64,000 nt of DNA from Micromonospora lupini str. Lupac 08 (GCF_000297395.2 NZ_HF570108.1:4821780-4885779); one strand, 5' to 3'; positions 44,947 through 54,010 are shown, counted from the first letter of the stretch. The notes: generated by a model from the sequence alone, not told the origin. Program-made: numbers and translations.

Positions 44947-45357
44947 GTGGGAGAGCACCTGGCGAGACTGACGCTTGCACACGGACCGCGTCTGTTGGCG
45001 CTGTCCTGCGATCTGATGTGGGCGACGGCGTGGATGGAGGATGCGAACGAGGTCATAGCGCCACTGCTCGGCCTGCCCACGTTGCCGGTGGTGGACATGG
45101 GTGAGCTGCCGGAGATCGACGATCCGGTTTTCTCCGAGGACGACTGGACTGCCAAGTTGCACTGGAAGACGCGGGCCCTCGTCGAGGCCGCAGCGGGACG
45201 CCCGTTCGTCTGGGTCGACGACGAGATCACCGAGGTTGATCGATCCTGGGTCGCCGCGCACCACCCTGGGCGAGCGCTGCTCCACCGTGTCGCCTCCGAC
45301 TCCGGTCTCACGGACGCCGACCTCGTCGTGGTCGAGGAGTGGTTGCAGGCGCCATAG
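44947..45357 (+). pseudogene. HAD-domain protein lacking its N-terminal catalytic motif
   Basis: The reading frame from the GTG at 44947 encodes the distal part of an actinobacterial HAD-like protein: LALSCDLMWATAWMEDANEV, then PFVWVDDEITEVDRSW, the acidic metal-binding motif, and ALLHRVASDSGLTDADL. The usual opening DVDGVLNP with the nucleophile aspartate is absent in every frame upstream, where the terminator of the lipoprotein gene sits instead. It is therefore truncated and probably inactive, though the remaining 136 residues are undamaged. Confidence 0.6.
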
Positions 45358-45453
45358 CGCGGCTGGATCGCGGCGGCCTCGGCTGCTCTACTGAGGAACA
45401 GCTGAGTACGCATGCCCATCCATAGGTTGCCGGCGAGCTGAAGGATGGTTCGC

Positions 45454-46026
45454 ATGCGAAGGACACTGATTGTGGTGACGGCCGTGATCCTGGGGCTGGT
45501 GTCGGCGAACGGGCCGGCGGCGGCGCAGCAGCGGCCACGGGGGATCCCTGACCGGGTCATGTTGCAGCCGGACGATCTCGGCGGGGCCGTGCCGGGGCCG
45601 GTGGAGGACGGGCTGGTCTGGTCGCTGCTACCCCAGCCGTGCGCGGACACGCCCGTGCCGCGGCCGGTCGTGAGCCGCACTGAGGCGGCCGACCTCGGTA
45701 CCCGATTTCGGATCTACGAGAACGTCGCCTGGTACCGCCGCGATGGGGCACAGGCGTACATCACCGAGCTGAAGGCGCAGCTCGCCCGGTGCGGGGCGGG
45801 CGGCGACGAGGAGGGCTTCGACCCGGTCGCCGAGGACCACCTCGGGCCGGACACGGTGCTGTTCCTCGGCACCTACGACGAGGGCGACCGCTACGTCGGC
45901 TATGTCGCCGCCGCGGTCGGCCACTACGTGGTGGTGGTCATGATGTCGGACTCGTACCTGGGGGCGGCCGACCTGACCACGTTGAACGGGCTGGCCAGTG
46001 CGGCGATGAGCCGAGCGGCGGCGTGA
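45454..46026 (+). CDS. Secreted hypothetical protein
   Basis: This 190-residue protein has a signal peptide ending near GPAAAQ and a mature domain with VMLQPDDLGGAVPGPVEDGL, TRFRIYENVAWYRRDGAQAY and VGYVAAAVGHYVVVVMM. It resembles small secreted actinobacterial proteins that carry a sensor-like beta fold, but no family can be named. The ATG at 45454 is chosen because AAGG lies 9 bp upstream; an ATG 9 bp earlier is too close to it. A hairpin terminator follows immediately. Confidence 0.7.
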   Translation: MRRTLIVVTAVILGLVSANGPAAAQQRPRGIPDRVMLQPDDLGGAVPGPVEDGLVWSLLPQPCADTPVPRPVVSRTEAADLGTRFRIYENVAWYRRDGAQAYITELKAQLARCGAGGDEEGFDPVAEDHLGPDTVLFLGTYDEGDRYVGYVAAAVGHYVVVVMMSDSYLGAADLTTLNGLASAAMSRAAA

Positions 46027-46029
46027 CGC

Positions 46030-46063
46030 GGGGGGCCGGCCGTCTTGGGAGGGCCGGCCCCCC
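46030..46063 (+). terminator. Hairpin terminator
   Basis: Perfect 12-bp GC arms (GGGGGGCCGGCC and GGCCGGCCCCCC) with a 10-nt loop begin 4 bp after the secreted protein's stop. Confidence 0.8.
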
Positions 46064-46343
46064 GGCCACGGGCAGTGCGACCGGGCAATGGGCTGCCCAG
46101 CAGCACCACTGCCGCCGGCCACCCGGCCCCCGATCGAGTAACGAGCTGCCCTTGAGTCCAGCCCGAGAAGCCTCAGCGCCGTGATCGGGTGACAGCCGCC
46201 GGCGCCGGCCGCTCGGCCCGAGGCCGGCGGATCTGACCTGCCGTCCACGACGGACTCGGCCCGGCCGCTCCGAGCCGTAACAGGCCCGAAACTACCGGTT
46301 GAAAATCCTGGAATTTTCTGCCAGCCTGAGACCCATCGATCAG

Positions 46344-46357
46344 TGTGAACGTTAACA
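46344..46357. promoter_or_regulatory. Putative LacI-type operator upstream of xylanase relic
   Basis: TGTGAACGTTAACA is a palindrome with one mismatch between halves, of the type bound by LacI-family sugar regulators (TGTnAACGTTnACA). It lies 62 bp before the surviving xylanase coding remnant, where a promoter would be, and differs from the operators near the GH2/LacI pair. Confidence 0.5.
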
Positions 46358-46418
46358 AGATCCTTCCCAGCTGGAGGCGCCGCACGCCACCGTCAGGCTC
46401 ACTGCCGGGCGCACCAGA

Positions 46419-46691
46419 CTCCGAACGCTCGCGATTTCCGGAACGCCTGCGATAGTTGCGGTCCTGGTCGTAGCCCTGCTGCCCAATCTCGCCCAGGCCG
46501 CCGAGACGACCCTCGGTGCCGCCGCCCAGTCCGGGCGGTACGTCGGCGCCGCCGTCGCCGCGAACAGGCTCGGCGACAGCGCCTACACGACGACCCTGTC
46601 GACGCCACAGGCCACGTCGGAGAGCAACCCGTTCCCCCGGCAAGGCCAACAGCGGCCGTACCGGTCGGGTCTCCTGACGCTGCAACGCTGA
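46419..46691 (+). pseudogene. GH10 endo-1,4-beta-xylanase N-terminal remnant
   Basis: This stretch encodes a signal peptide core (PAIVAVLVVALLPNLAQA) then GAAAQSGRYVGAAVAANRLG and DSAYTTTL, the conserved start of secreted GH10 xylanases. It then loses homology (TPQATSESNPFPRQ) and stops at 46689. No catalytic glutamate region survives. A GGAGG site and an operator remain upstream, but no standard start codon in frame is obvious. The rest of the 750-bp gap (46027-46776) holds only the terminator and operator listed. Confidence 0.65.
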
Positions 46692-46776
46692 CGATCGGAC
46701 AACGTCGGGGCGGGCAGGTTCGGCACACGAGCAAGCCCGCCCGCACCCACCCAACCACCACCAGGAGGTACCGACA

Positions 46777-48174
46777 GTGCGAGGACACGCCAACCATCCC
46801 CCGCCCTCGGAGAACACTCGTGCCGACCGAATGTCCCCTCGTTTTCGGGGACGGCTGTTCAAGCTCGCCGCGGCCGGGATCGCCGCCGCGGTCGGGATGT
46901 TCACCATGACGGTGGCGACCGGGTCGGCGTCGGCCGCCGACAACCCGTACCAGCGGGGCCCGGATCCCACCCGGACCAGCGTGACCGCCGTGAACGGCCC
47001 CTTCGCCAACACCTCGGTAAGCGTCCCGACCGGGTACGGCTTCAACGGTGGCAGGATCTACTACCCGACCGACACCAGCCAGGGCACCTTCGGGGCCATC
47101 GCGATCTCGCCGGGTTACACCGCGTTGTTCTCCGCCGAACTGGCCTGGATGGGCCCGTGGCTGGCCTCCCACGGCTTCGTCGTGATCGGCATCGAGACCA
47201 ACAGCCGCAACGACTTCGACACGGCGCGAGGCACCCAGTTGCTCGCCGCGCTTGACTACCTGACGCAGCAGAGCCCGGTACGCGACCGGGTCGACCCCAC
47301 CCGGTTGGCGGTCGCCGGTCACTCCATGGGCGGCGGTGGCGCGTTGAGCGCGGCCACCCGACGCTCGTCGTTGAAGGCAGCGGTCGGCATCGCGCCGTAC
47401 TCGCCGTCGTCTAACCTGGCCAACGACCGGGTACCCACCATGGTCTTCGCCGGGCAGGCGGACACGGTGGTCACACCGTCCTACGCCACCGGTCTGTACA
47501 ACAGCCTCCCGGCCACGACGGAGAGCGCGTACCTGGAGGTCGCCGGCGCGGACCACGGGTTCATGGTCGGACGGTCGAACCCGGTGCTGGTCCGGACCAT
47601 GCTGCCGTTCGTCAAGATGTTCGTCGACAACGACGCCCGGTACAGCCAGTTCCTCTGCCCGCTGCTGGACTCCAGCGGCGTGGTCACCTACCGCAGCACC
47701 TGCCCCCTGCTGCCCTCGACGCCGACCACTCCGACGGCGACCCCCACCAACACGCCGACTCCCACCGCTTCGCCGACCGTCCCACCCACGTCTGCCAGTC
47801 AGATCGTCGGCACCCAGTCCGGCCGATGCGTCGACGTGCCCAACGCCTCACGCACCAACGGGACCCGGGTGACGCTCTACGACTGCAACAGGCAGATCAA
47901 CCAGACCTGGACCTACACCGCGAACAAACAACTACAGGTGTACGGCACCATGTGCCTCGACGCCGCAGGCACCGGCAACGGTGCCGCTGTTCAGATCTAC
48001 AACTGCCACGGACAGACGAACCAACAATGGAACGTCAACTCCAACGGCACCATCAGCAGCGTCCAGTCCGGACGTTGTCTCGACGTCTGGAGCACCTCGA
48101 ACGGCGCCCAGATCCAGCTCTACGACTGCCACGGACAACCCAATCAACAATTCCGGCTCGTGTCCCTAGCGTGA
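46777..48174 (+). CDS. Secreted cutinase / polyester hydrolase (BTA/PET-hydrolase-like) fused to ricin-type lectin
   Basis: This 465-residue secreted enzyme starts at GTG behind AGGAGG. A signal peptide ends near GSASAADN. The hydrolase (residues about 55-310) matches actinobacterial cutinases such as those of Thermobifida: RGPDPTRTSV, SPGYTA, WLASHGFVVIGIETNS, nucleophile serine in AVAGHSMGGGG near 183, aspartate in AGQADTVV and histidine in AGADHGFM, plus a C-terminal cysteine pair. The aromatic clamp usually Trp (TPWH) is Tyr here (APYS). A Thr/Pro linker leads to a three-repeat ricin beta-trefoil (QIVGTQSGRCVDV, then two more repeats ending NQTW, NQQW and NQQF). The lectin likely docks the enzyme on polymers or cell walls. 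A strong terminator follows. Confidence 0.9.
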   Translation: MRGHANHPPPSENTRADRMSPRFRGRLFKLAAAGIAAAVGMFTMTVATGSASAADNPYQRGPDPTRTSVTAVNGPFANTSVSVPTGYGFNGGRIYYPTDTSQGTFGAIAISPGYTALFSAELAWMGPWLASHGFVVIGIETNSRNDFDTARGTQLLAALDYLTQQSPVRDRVDPTRLAVAGHSMGGGGALSAATRRSSLKAAVGIAPYSPSSNLANDRVPTMVFAGQADTVVTPSYATGLYNSLPATTESAYLEVAGADHGFMVGRSNPVLVRTMLPFVKMFVDNDARYSQFLCPLLDSSGVVTYRSTCPLLPSTPTTPTATPTNTPTPTASPTVPPTSASQIVGTQSGRCVDVPNASRTNGTRVTLYDCNRQINQTWTYTANKQLQVYGTMCLDAAGTGNGAAVQIYNCHGQTNQQWNVNSNGTISSVQSGRCLDVWSTSNGAQIQLYDCHGQPNQQFRLVSLA

Positions 48175-48273
48175 TGACCACGGCCAACGTCGCACACAAC
48201 CTGATCGAGGACGCGCCGACCGACAAGCCGCAGGGCAAGATTCACCGCACCTGAGACAGATCGGACTGCGAAC

Positions 48274-48304
48274 GGGCGGGCTCGGCAGCACGCCGAGCCC
48301 GCCC
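48274..48304 (+). terminator. Hairpin terminator after the cutinase gene
   Basis: Perfect 13-bp arms (GGGCGGGCTCGGC and GCCGAGCCCGCCC) with a 5-nt loop lie 99 bp after the stop. Confidence 0.75.
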
Positions 48305-49045
48305 GCACCACCGAGACACCGCACCTGGCACGACCGCCGATGCCACTGGCCTGCCTACAACAAGCTGACCCCCCGGCCGTCCGGGCCTGAGACGGGCGGG
48401 TGCTCGCCCGCGACGGTCCGCCTTCCGCCGCCCTCTCCGGGGCGCACATTGCTCGTCAGGAAACCCCGAACTCCCAGAGTGAGCAGCCGTACTGGTTGTA
48501 GCGCCTGGTGCCACGACACGGACGAACTCCTCGAGGCATCCGGGCCCCGTCCTGGCCGGAATGACCGTGCCCACCGTTCGCCCGCGGTGGCGCCGCGCAC
48601 CACCCCGACGTCAGCGCCGCCTGCGGCGCGTCCTCCACCAGCCCGGCCTGCGCGCCCACCGGACAGTCGAGGTAGTTGGCGAGCAGTCGCAGCAGGGACT
48701 CCGTGAGATGAGCGGCCTCTGATCGGCGAGTGCAGGATCGCGCTGCGCCTCACTCCACACCGGTACCGATAGCGGCGGCTGGCCGTTCGCGCCGGCCTGC
48801 CCGTCAACGTAGGCCAACGCCCGGTCCAGCACTTCGACCAGGGACAGTGGCGGCTCGCAAGGTGTTCGTCCGAGACACGGGACATGGCCGCCGCGACCCC
48901 GGTACAACCGGTGTACCAGTCGCTCGTCGCAGCGGTTGTCGAGGCCCTAGACCCGACCATGTTGGTGGCTCAGTTGCGTCCGCGAGCGGACCGGACCCGC
49001 GTCTGGCCGGATCGGTCGCTCGTGTCCCACCGTGATTGCATCGCG
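48305..49045 (-). other. Gene-poor stretch with degenerate minus-strand coding traces
   Basis: No intact gene is visible. Minus-strand traces with protein-like composition occur in two adjacent frames: SLVEVLDRALAYVDGQAGAN with LSVPVWSEAQRDPALADQ (about 48700-48850), then AAHLTESLLRLLANYLDCPV (about 48660-48720), and QYGCSLWEFGVS near 48470. This is what a frameshifted old gene would leave. I cannot name its family. Confidence 0.35.
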
Positions 49046-49082
49046 GCCGACTCGGGGGCACAAACCGTGCCCCCGAGTCGGC
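49046..49082 (-). terminator. Hairpin terminator after the GH2 gene
   Basis: Perfect 16-bp arms (GCCGACTCGGGGGCAC and its complement) with a 5-nt loop lie 54 bp beyond the minus-strand stop at 49137. Confidence 0.8.
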
Positions 49083-49136
49083 GCGACAATCACCAGCCCG
49101 TTACTGGCCGAACTTCACACTCACCTCTGCCACTGG

Positions 49137-51845
49137 TCAGGAGGCTACGAACTGCCACTGTTGGTTGGTCCCGCCGTTGGCGGTCCACTGCACGACCTGC
49201 GCGCCGTCGCTTGTCGAGGCACCGGAGACGTCGGCCGCCAGTCCGCTGCTGCGGGCGACGATGGTGTAGTAGCCGTCACCGGTGGGCCGCAGGTACCACG
49301 ACTGGTTGGCGCCGCCGTTGGCCGTCCACTGCTGCAGTTGCAGGCCTGCCGTGGTGCTGCCGGCGTTGACGTCGAGGGCCTTCCCGGAGGCGGTGTAGCG
49401 CAGGGTGTAGGCGTCCCCGCTGGCGCTGACCGTCCAGGTGGGGGTGCCGCTCTGCTGGACCGCCTTGGCGCCGTCGGCGGTGGAGTTACCGGCGATGGCG
49501 AGGGGCTTACCGCTGTTGCGGTTGACGATGCGGTACGTGCCCGGCGTCGGCCCGGTTCCGCCGCCTCCAGCGAGGTTGAGGTACTCGACCGAGTCGCTGA
49601 AGACGGTGCTGCCGGACTTCGTTGTCGACAGCTGCAGGTACACGCGGCTGCCGGTGGCGGGGGCGGTGAAGGACACCGGTTGGGTGACCCGTGAACCGAG
49701 CGGGACGGTCAGGGTGCTGCTGCCGGAGGCGACGACCGCGCCGGTGGGGCTGTCGAGCCGGGCGGTCCAGGTGAAGCCCACCGAGGTGTTGGTGAAGTCG
49801 TCGTTGAACACGGTGATGGTGCGGGTCACCGTGGCGTTGCGGGCGTAGCTGGGTACCGCCTGCGGCAGCGGGAAGGTGCCGTTGGAGTCCGAATTGCCGG
49901 AGGCGGACCAGTACGGGAGGTCGACCGCGGCCACCGGGTTGAACGCCGCCTGCACCCGCTGGATCTGCGGGTTGCCCCACGGGTCGGGCAGATTGTCGGC
50001 GCCGTAGATGGGGTGACCGCCCTCCTCCGGGGTGAAGTCGGTGGACCGCACGCCGGGCACGACGCTGGCCCAGGCGGACAGCAGCGTGTACGGGCGCAGG
50101 TCGGTGGCGCCCTTGCCGCGCTTGGCCATGGTTGCCGTGGCGAACCACTCGAAGCCCTGCTTGTTGTTGCATGCCGGCCAGATGAACTCGCCCTCGCCGT
50201 CGGGCCGCCCGTTCACGCTGACCAGGCCCTCCCCGTACCTGCCGAAGCCGTCGACGTAGTGCGGGATCACCGCGAAGTTGGCGTACGTCATCCCGGGATA
50301 CAGGCTGACATTGTTGCCGACGCCCACCTCGGCGATGATCGGCCGGGTGCCGTCGGCGCCGTTCATCGCCGCGTACAGCTCCTTCTCGAACTGTTCGGAA
50401 TCCTGGCCGCTCTGGTTCGGCTCGTTGTTCTGACTCCAGCGGATGATCGCGGGGTGGTTGCGGTCGCGCAGGACCAGCGCACGGGCGTGGTTGACCATGT
50501 TGTCGTGCCCGACGGACTCCTTCCACTCCTGCGAGGATTGGGAGCCACGAATCGCGACCTCGTCGATGATCATCAGGCCCATCTCGTCGGCGACATCCAA
50601 CATGTACGGGCTTCCGGGCTCCTGGTGGATGCGCACCACGTTGTAGTTCAGCCGCTGGTAGTTGTCCACCGCCTGCGGCCAGCCGCCGTTGCCGGACGAC
50701 GGGGGCAGGAAGCCGGGCAGGGTGTGGTACGCGTCGCCCTTGCCGCCGTTGTTGATCCGGTCGTAGTCGGCACCCTGGAGGTTGTCGCCGCGGAAGTTCA
50801 CGCGCACGCCGTTGAGGTAGTAGTAGTCACCGTTCTGGGTGGCCTCCCGGAACCCGAACCGGTACTCGGCGTCGCTCGTCCGGCCGTCGTCGGTGACGGC
50901 ATGCACCGCCAGACCGTGCAGCTGCGCCCGGTACCCCGACCGGTACGGCACGTTGGGCCACCAGTACGAGGTGCTGTCGAGGTTCCACGCGATCGGCCCG
51001 ACGGTCACGGTCACGGTCGAGCGCGCCGCCACGGTGACCGTACGGCTGGGCAGATCCGGGTAGCTGAAAGCCGTTCCGTTCTTGGACGACAGCGACCCGG
51101 TCAACGTCACCGACCGGGAACTGCCCGACGTGTTCCGCACCGTCACGTCGTAGGTCAGCGTCTTGTTCGCCACCGACGGACGCACGAATGTGTCGCTGAC
51201 GTACACCGCCGGGTACACCCGCAGGAACGCGGACCCGAAGATCCCCTGCGGTACCGCCTCGGACCACGTGGCGGCGTCGGGCACCAGGTACCGGCCGTTG
51301 GATGCCTTCAACGCGCCGCGGCCCTTCACGTTCACGGTGATCGTGTGGGTGGTACCGGGCGCCGCGTATGCGCTGATGTCGAAGTTCGACGGGGTGAACC
51401 CGGTGGTCTGGGTCGCCACCACCCGGCCGTCGACGGAGAGCGTCGCCTGGTGGTTCACGGCGCCGAACTCGATCCAGGTCGACTGCGGCTGCCCCGAGTC
51501 CGGCACCGTGATGCTGCGCGAGTACACCGCCTCGTTCACGGTGGTGAAGCCCTGCTTGTACCAGCCGCCACCGGGTACCGCGATCGTGGTCGCCGCCCGG
51601 CCCGCGGGCGTGAAGGTCCACGTCCCGGCCAGGTCGACCGAGGCGACCGCGGCATTCCCGGCCGCCACACCGTCGACACCGGCGGCAGCGACACTCTGCG
51701 TCGCGCCCGGCGCGGCCAGGGCCGACCGGGGGTTCGCCAGGGGCAGGCTGCCCAGCGTCAGGGTCAGGCCGAGCGCCACGGTCGCGGCAAGCCCTCTGGC
51801 CGACGCCGACAATCGGCCACCCCAGTGGACGTTCGTACGATGCAC
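49137..51845 (-). CDS. Secreted GH2-family glycoside hydrolase with ricin-type lectin domain
   Basis: This 902-residue secreted enzyme has a signal peptide ending near RSALAAPG. A GH2 sugar-binding domain comes first (GTWTFTPAG, WIEFGAVNHQATLSVDG), then an Ig-like domain, then a barrel with FRGDNLQGADYD and RLNYNVVRIHQEPGSPY. Catalytic acid/base is Glu in WSQNNEPNQSG near 471, and a nucleophile candidate in GEGEFIWP near 551. The last 130 residues form a ricin beta-trefoil with QW repeats (LQQWTANGGANQSW, VQWTANGGTNQQW). Substrate (beta-galactoside, mannoside or glucuronide) is not decidable. It is divergent from a LacI regulator and sits behind a 14-bp operator. Confidence 0.88.
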   Translation of the reverse strand: MHRTNVHWGGRLSASARGLAATVALGLTLTLGSLPLANPRSALAAPGATQSVAAAGVDGVAAGNAAVASVDLAGTWTFTPAGRAATTIAVPGGGWYKQGFTTVNEAVYSRSITVPDSGQPQSTWIEFGAVNHQATLSVDGRVVATQTTGFTPSNFDISAYAAPGTTHTITVNVKGRGALKASNGRYLVPDAATWSEAVPQGIFGSAFLRVYPAVYVSDTFVRPSVANKTLTYDVTVRNTSGSSRSVTLTGSLSSKNGTAFSYPDLPSRTVTVAARSTVTVTVGPIAWNLDSTSYWWPNVPYRSGYRAQLHGLAVHAVTDDGRTSDAEYRFGFREATQNGDYYYLNGVRVNFRGDNLQGADYDRINNGGKGDAYHTLPGFLPPSSGNGGWPQAVDNYQRLNYNVVRIHQEPGSPYMLDVADEMGLMIIDEVAIRGSQSSQEWKESVGHDNMVNHARALVLRDRNHPAIIRWSQNNEPNQSGQDSEQFEKELYAAMNGADGTRPIIAEVGVGNNVSLYPGMTYANFAVIPHYVDGFGRYGEGLVSVNGRPDGEGEFIWPACNNKQGFEWFATATMAKRGKGATDLRPYTLLSAWASVVPGVRSTDFTPEEGGHPIYGADNLPDPWGNPQIQRVQAAFNPVAAVDLPYWSASGNSDSNGTFPLPQAVPSYARNATVTRTITVFNDDFTNTSVGFTWTARLDSPTGAVVASGSSTLTVPLGSRVTQPVSFTAPATGSRVYLQLSTTKSGSTVFSDSVEYLNLAGGGGTGPTPGTYRIVNRNSGKPLAIAGNSTADGAKAVQQSGTPTWTVSASGDAYTLRYTASGKALDVNAGSTTAGLQLQQWTANGGANQSWYLRPTGDGYYTIVARSSGLAADVSGASTSDGAQVVQWTANGGTNQQWQFVAS

Positions 51846-51912
51846 GGTTACCTCCTGTGACTCACCCGGCAGCTCCGCAACACCGGTTCAGGGCACAGCC
51901 TCAAGGCCGATA

Positions 51913-51926
51913 CTCGAATCGATTCG
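51913..51926. promoter_or_regulatory. Putative LacI operator in front of the GH2 gene
   Basis: TCGAATCGATTCGA is a perfect 14-bp palindrome 67 bp upstream of the GH2 ATG. Perfect CG-centred palindromes are typical LacI-family targets, and the divergent neighbour encodes a LacI protein. Confidence 0.65.
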
Positions 51927-52158
51927 ACAAGTCTGCCGGCGTCGCCGTCCACCCGGGACGGGGTGGCTGCGGCCGAATACATAGGTATGCATTAATGGGG
52001 ACACCGAGCGTGAAGTCAAGGTTTCAAGGCGGTTACTTCCTGCCCCTGACGCATCGCAAGCTCCGAGTGGCCGCCCATGAGTACGGCCTTCCGGAGCACT
52101 AGGGCATCACGCTCAGGCATTCCGTGTCGCCGACCCAACGACGCGACGCCGATCAAAT

Positions 52159-52174
52159 GGCGAACCGATTCGCC
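52159..52174. promoter_or_regulatory. Second putative LacI operator in the GH2-lacI intergenic region
   Basis: GGCGAACCGATTCGCC is a palindrome with one mismatch, sharing CGAA-n4-TTCG spacing with the site at 51913. It lies 236 bp before the lacI start and could mediate autoregulation or looping. The rest of the 565-bp intergenic region shows nothing else I can identify. Confidence 0.5.
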
Positions 52175-52410
52175 TCTGCGGCGCCCGGCCGCGTGACACG
52201 CTGCAGGCGTGGACAGCACTGTGGGTCTTGGTGAAGTCGGCGGGCGGCCGGCCTGCCTCGTTCGGTTCGAAACTGGGGTTAGGGTGGCGGCAAGGAACGT
52301 GCTTCGCCTGCGTCAGGGGCGGGTTACAAGATCTTGATGGTGGTGAGTGTCTGATGGCGTAGACATGACTGCGCAATCATACAGGACTATGGCTGGCGAT
52401 GGGAGGTGCC

Positions 52411-53541
52411 GTGACGCGACTGGCGAGGCCGGGTGGAAGCCCTCCGACGCCGCGCAGCGTGGACGTCGCGCGGCTGGCCGGCGTCTCCCAGAAGACGGTG
52501 TCCAGGGTCCTCAACGACGAGCCGTATGTCTCGGCCGACGTGCGCCGGCGGGTCCTGGACGCCGCCGCGGAGCTCGGCTACCGGCGCAACGAGGCGGCCC
52601 GGGCGCTGGCCTCCGGGCGAACCCGGTCGATCGGTGTGGTGACGCTCGGCAGCGCCTTGTACGGGCCGGCGTCGTGGCTCACAGGCATCGAGCGGGCGGT
52701 TCGGAAGGCGGGCTACACGCTGCGGGTGGCCACCACGATCGAAGGCGACCCGGGCGGCATCGCGAGCGCCCTGGCGTCGCTGCTGGACCAGGGCGTGGAC
52801 GGCGTCGTCATCTCCGAGCCGATCGACGAGGGCGTCGGCCTCATCAGCGTGGACGTGCCGGTCCTGGTCCTCGGCGCGCCGCCCACCTTCACCGCGCCGC
52901 AGGTGGTGACCGCCAGGGTCGGCGCGGGCCGGCTCGCGCGGGCCGCGACCGAGCACCTGCTGGAGTTGGGGCACGCGACCGTCCATCACCTGGCCGGCCC
53001 GCAGCGGTGGTATTCGGCACGGGACCGTCTCGCCGGCTGGCGCGAGGCACTGCGAGCCCACGGCGCGGACGAGCCGCCGGTCGTCGAGGGCGACTGGTCG
53101 GCGGCCTCCGGCTACGCGGCGGGCCGGGAACTGGCCGGCGACGGCACCGTGACCGCGGTGTTCGCCGCGAACGACGACATGGCGATCGGTCTCATCCGCG
53201 CGCAGCTCGAGGCCGGGCGCCGGGTGCCCGAGGACATCAGCGTCGTCGGGTTCGACGACATCCCGGTCGCCGCCTACGTCACTCCCCCGCTCACCACCCT
53301 GCGGCAGCCGTTCGACGAGGCCGCGCGGCAGGGCCTCGCACTGCTGGTACAGGTCATCGAGAAGCCGGACGTCGAGCTTCCACCGGCGGCCGACCAACCG
53401 GTCGAGCTCGTCATCCGCGCCTCGACGGCGCCACCACCGCCCCGGCCGATCCCGGGATGTGGCCGCCGAGCGATCCCCCATGCCCACGGTGGCCCGCACG
53501 GTCGGCCCGCCGGCAGCGAAGTCCCATCCACCCAGCCCTGA
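52411..53541 (+). CDS. LacI-family transcriptional regulator
   Basis: This 376-residue repressor has the LacI helix-turn-helix SVDVARLAGVSQKTVSRVLN, hinge RRNEAARALASGRTRSIGVV and a sugar-binding periplasmic-protein-like domain ending in SVVGFDDIPVAAYVTPPLTT. The GTG at 52411 has GGGAGG immediately upstream; an ATG 12 bp earlier lacks a site. It probably represses the divergent GH2 gene through palindromes at 51913 and 52159. The C-terminal 45 residues are Pro/Gly/His-rich and exceed the usual length. Confidence 0.9.
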   Translation: MTRLARPGGSPPTPRSVDVARLAGVSQKTVSRVLNDEPYVSADVRRRVLDAAAELGYRRNEAARALASGRTRSIGVVTLGSALYGPASWLTGIERAVRKAGYTLRVATTIEGDPGGIASALASLLDQGVDGVVISEPIDEGVGLISVDVPVLVLGAPPTFTAPQVVTARVGAGRLARAATEHLLELGHATVHHLAGPQRWYSARDRLAGWREALRAHGADEPPVVEGDWSAASGYAAGRELAGDGTVTAVFAANDDMAIGLIRAQLEAGRRVPEDISVVGFDDIPVAAYVTPPLTTLRQPFDEAARQGLALLVQVIEKPDVELPPAADQPVELVIRASTAPPPPRPIPGCGRRAIPHAHGGPHGRPAGSEVPSTQP

Positions 53542-53622
53542 TCAGCGTCGATCTGTCCACCTACGACGGCACGTCTCCGAGACCCGCACCGGCCGTCGCT
53601 GACGAGCGGCGGTAGCACCCAC

Positions 53623-54010
53623 GTGCGGGCGAAGATGTCCCGGGTGGCCGAGCGGGTGCTGCGCGAGCGCGGAATCAAGGTGTGCCTGGGCAGCTCGGTC
53701 GCCCAGGCCACCGCCGACGGCGTACACCTCTCCGACGGCCGGTTCCTACCGTCGCGGACCCTGGTGTCGTGCGTCGGGGTACGACCGGACCCGCTCGTCG
53801 AGGCCACCGGTCTGCCGACGACCCGGCCCGACCCGGTGAGACCACCCCCGATGACCGCCCAGCACGCCGTGCGGCAGGGCCGTCCATACCGGGCAGCGCG
53901 ACCTGGGTTTCGTCGTGGGCCTGGATGGGTGGCAGGCCACCGCAAACCCGCTGCACGTACCCCTGTCCGGGCCGCCAGCACGCGCCGTAGTCCGCGGCGA
54001 CCACGGCTTG
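53623..54010 (+). pseudogene. NDH-2-type FAD oxidoreductase remnant
   Basis: The stretch encodes AKMSRVAERVLRERGIKV and DGRFLPSRTLVSCVGVRPDP with LVEATGLPTTR, the middle of a type II NADH dehydrogenase-like flavoprotein. It then jumps to MTAQHAVRQG, having lost the intervening FAD-binding GDAAA segment. In a further frame it shows DLGFVVGLDGWQATANPL with HVPLSGPPARAVVRG, the family's C-terminal region. The N-terminal third is absent. Deletion plus frameshifts make it a dead gene. The rest of the 53542-54256 gap holds the SigF-type promoter and leader. Confidence 0.7.

Noticed and set aside
48355..48960. A minus-strand protein gene in the gap after the cutinase
   Set aside because: Protein-like traces lie in different frames with no intact start and no identifiable family; recorded only as degenerate.
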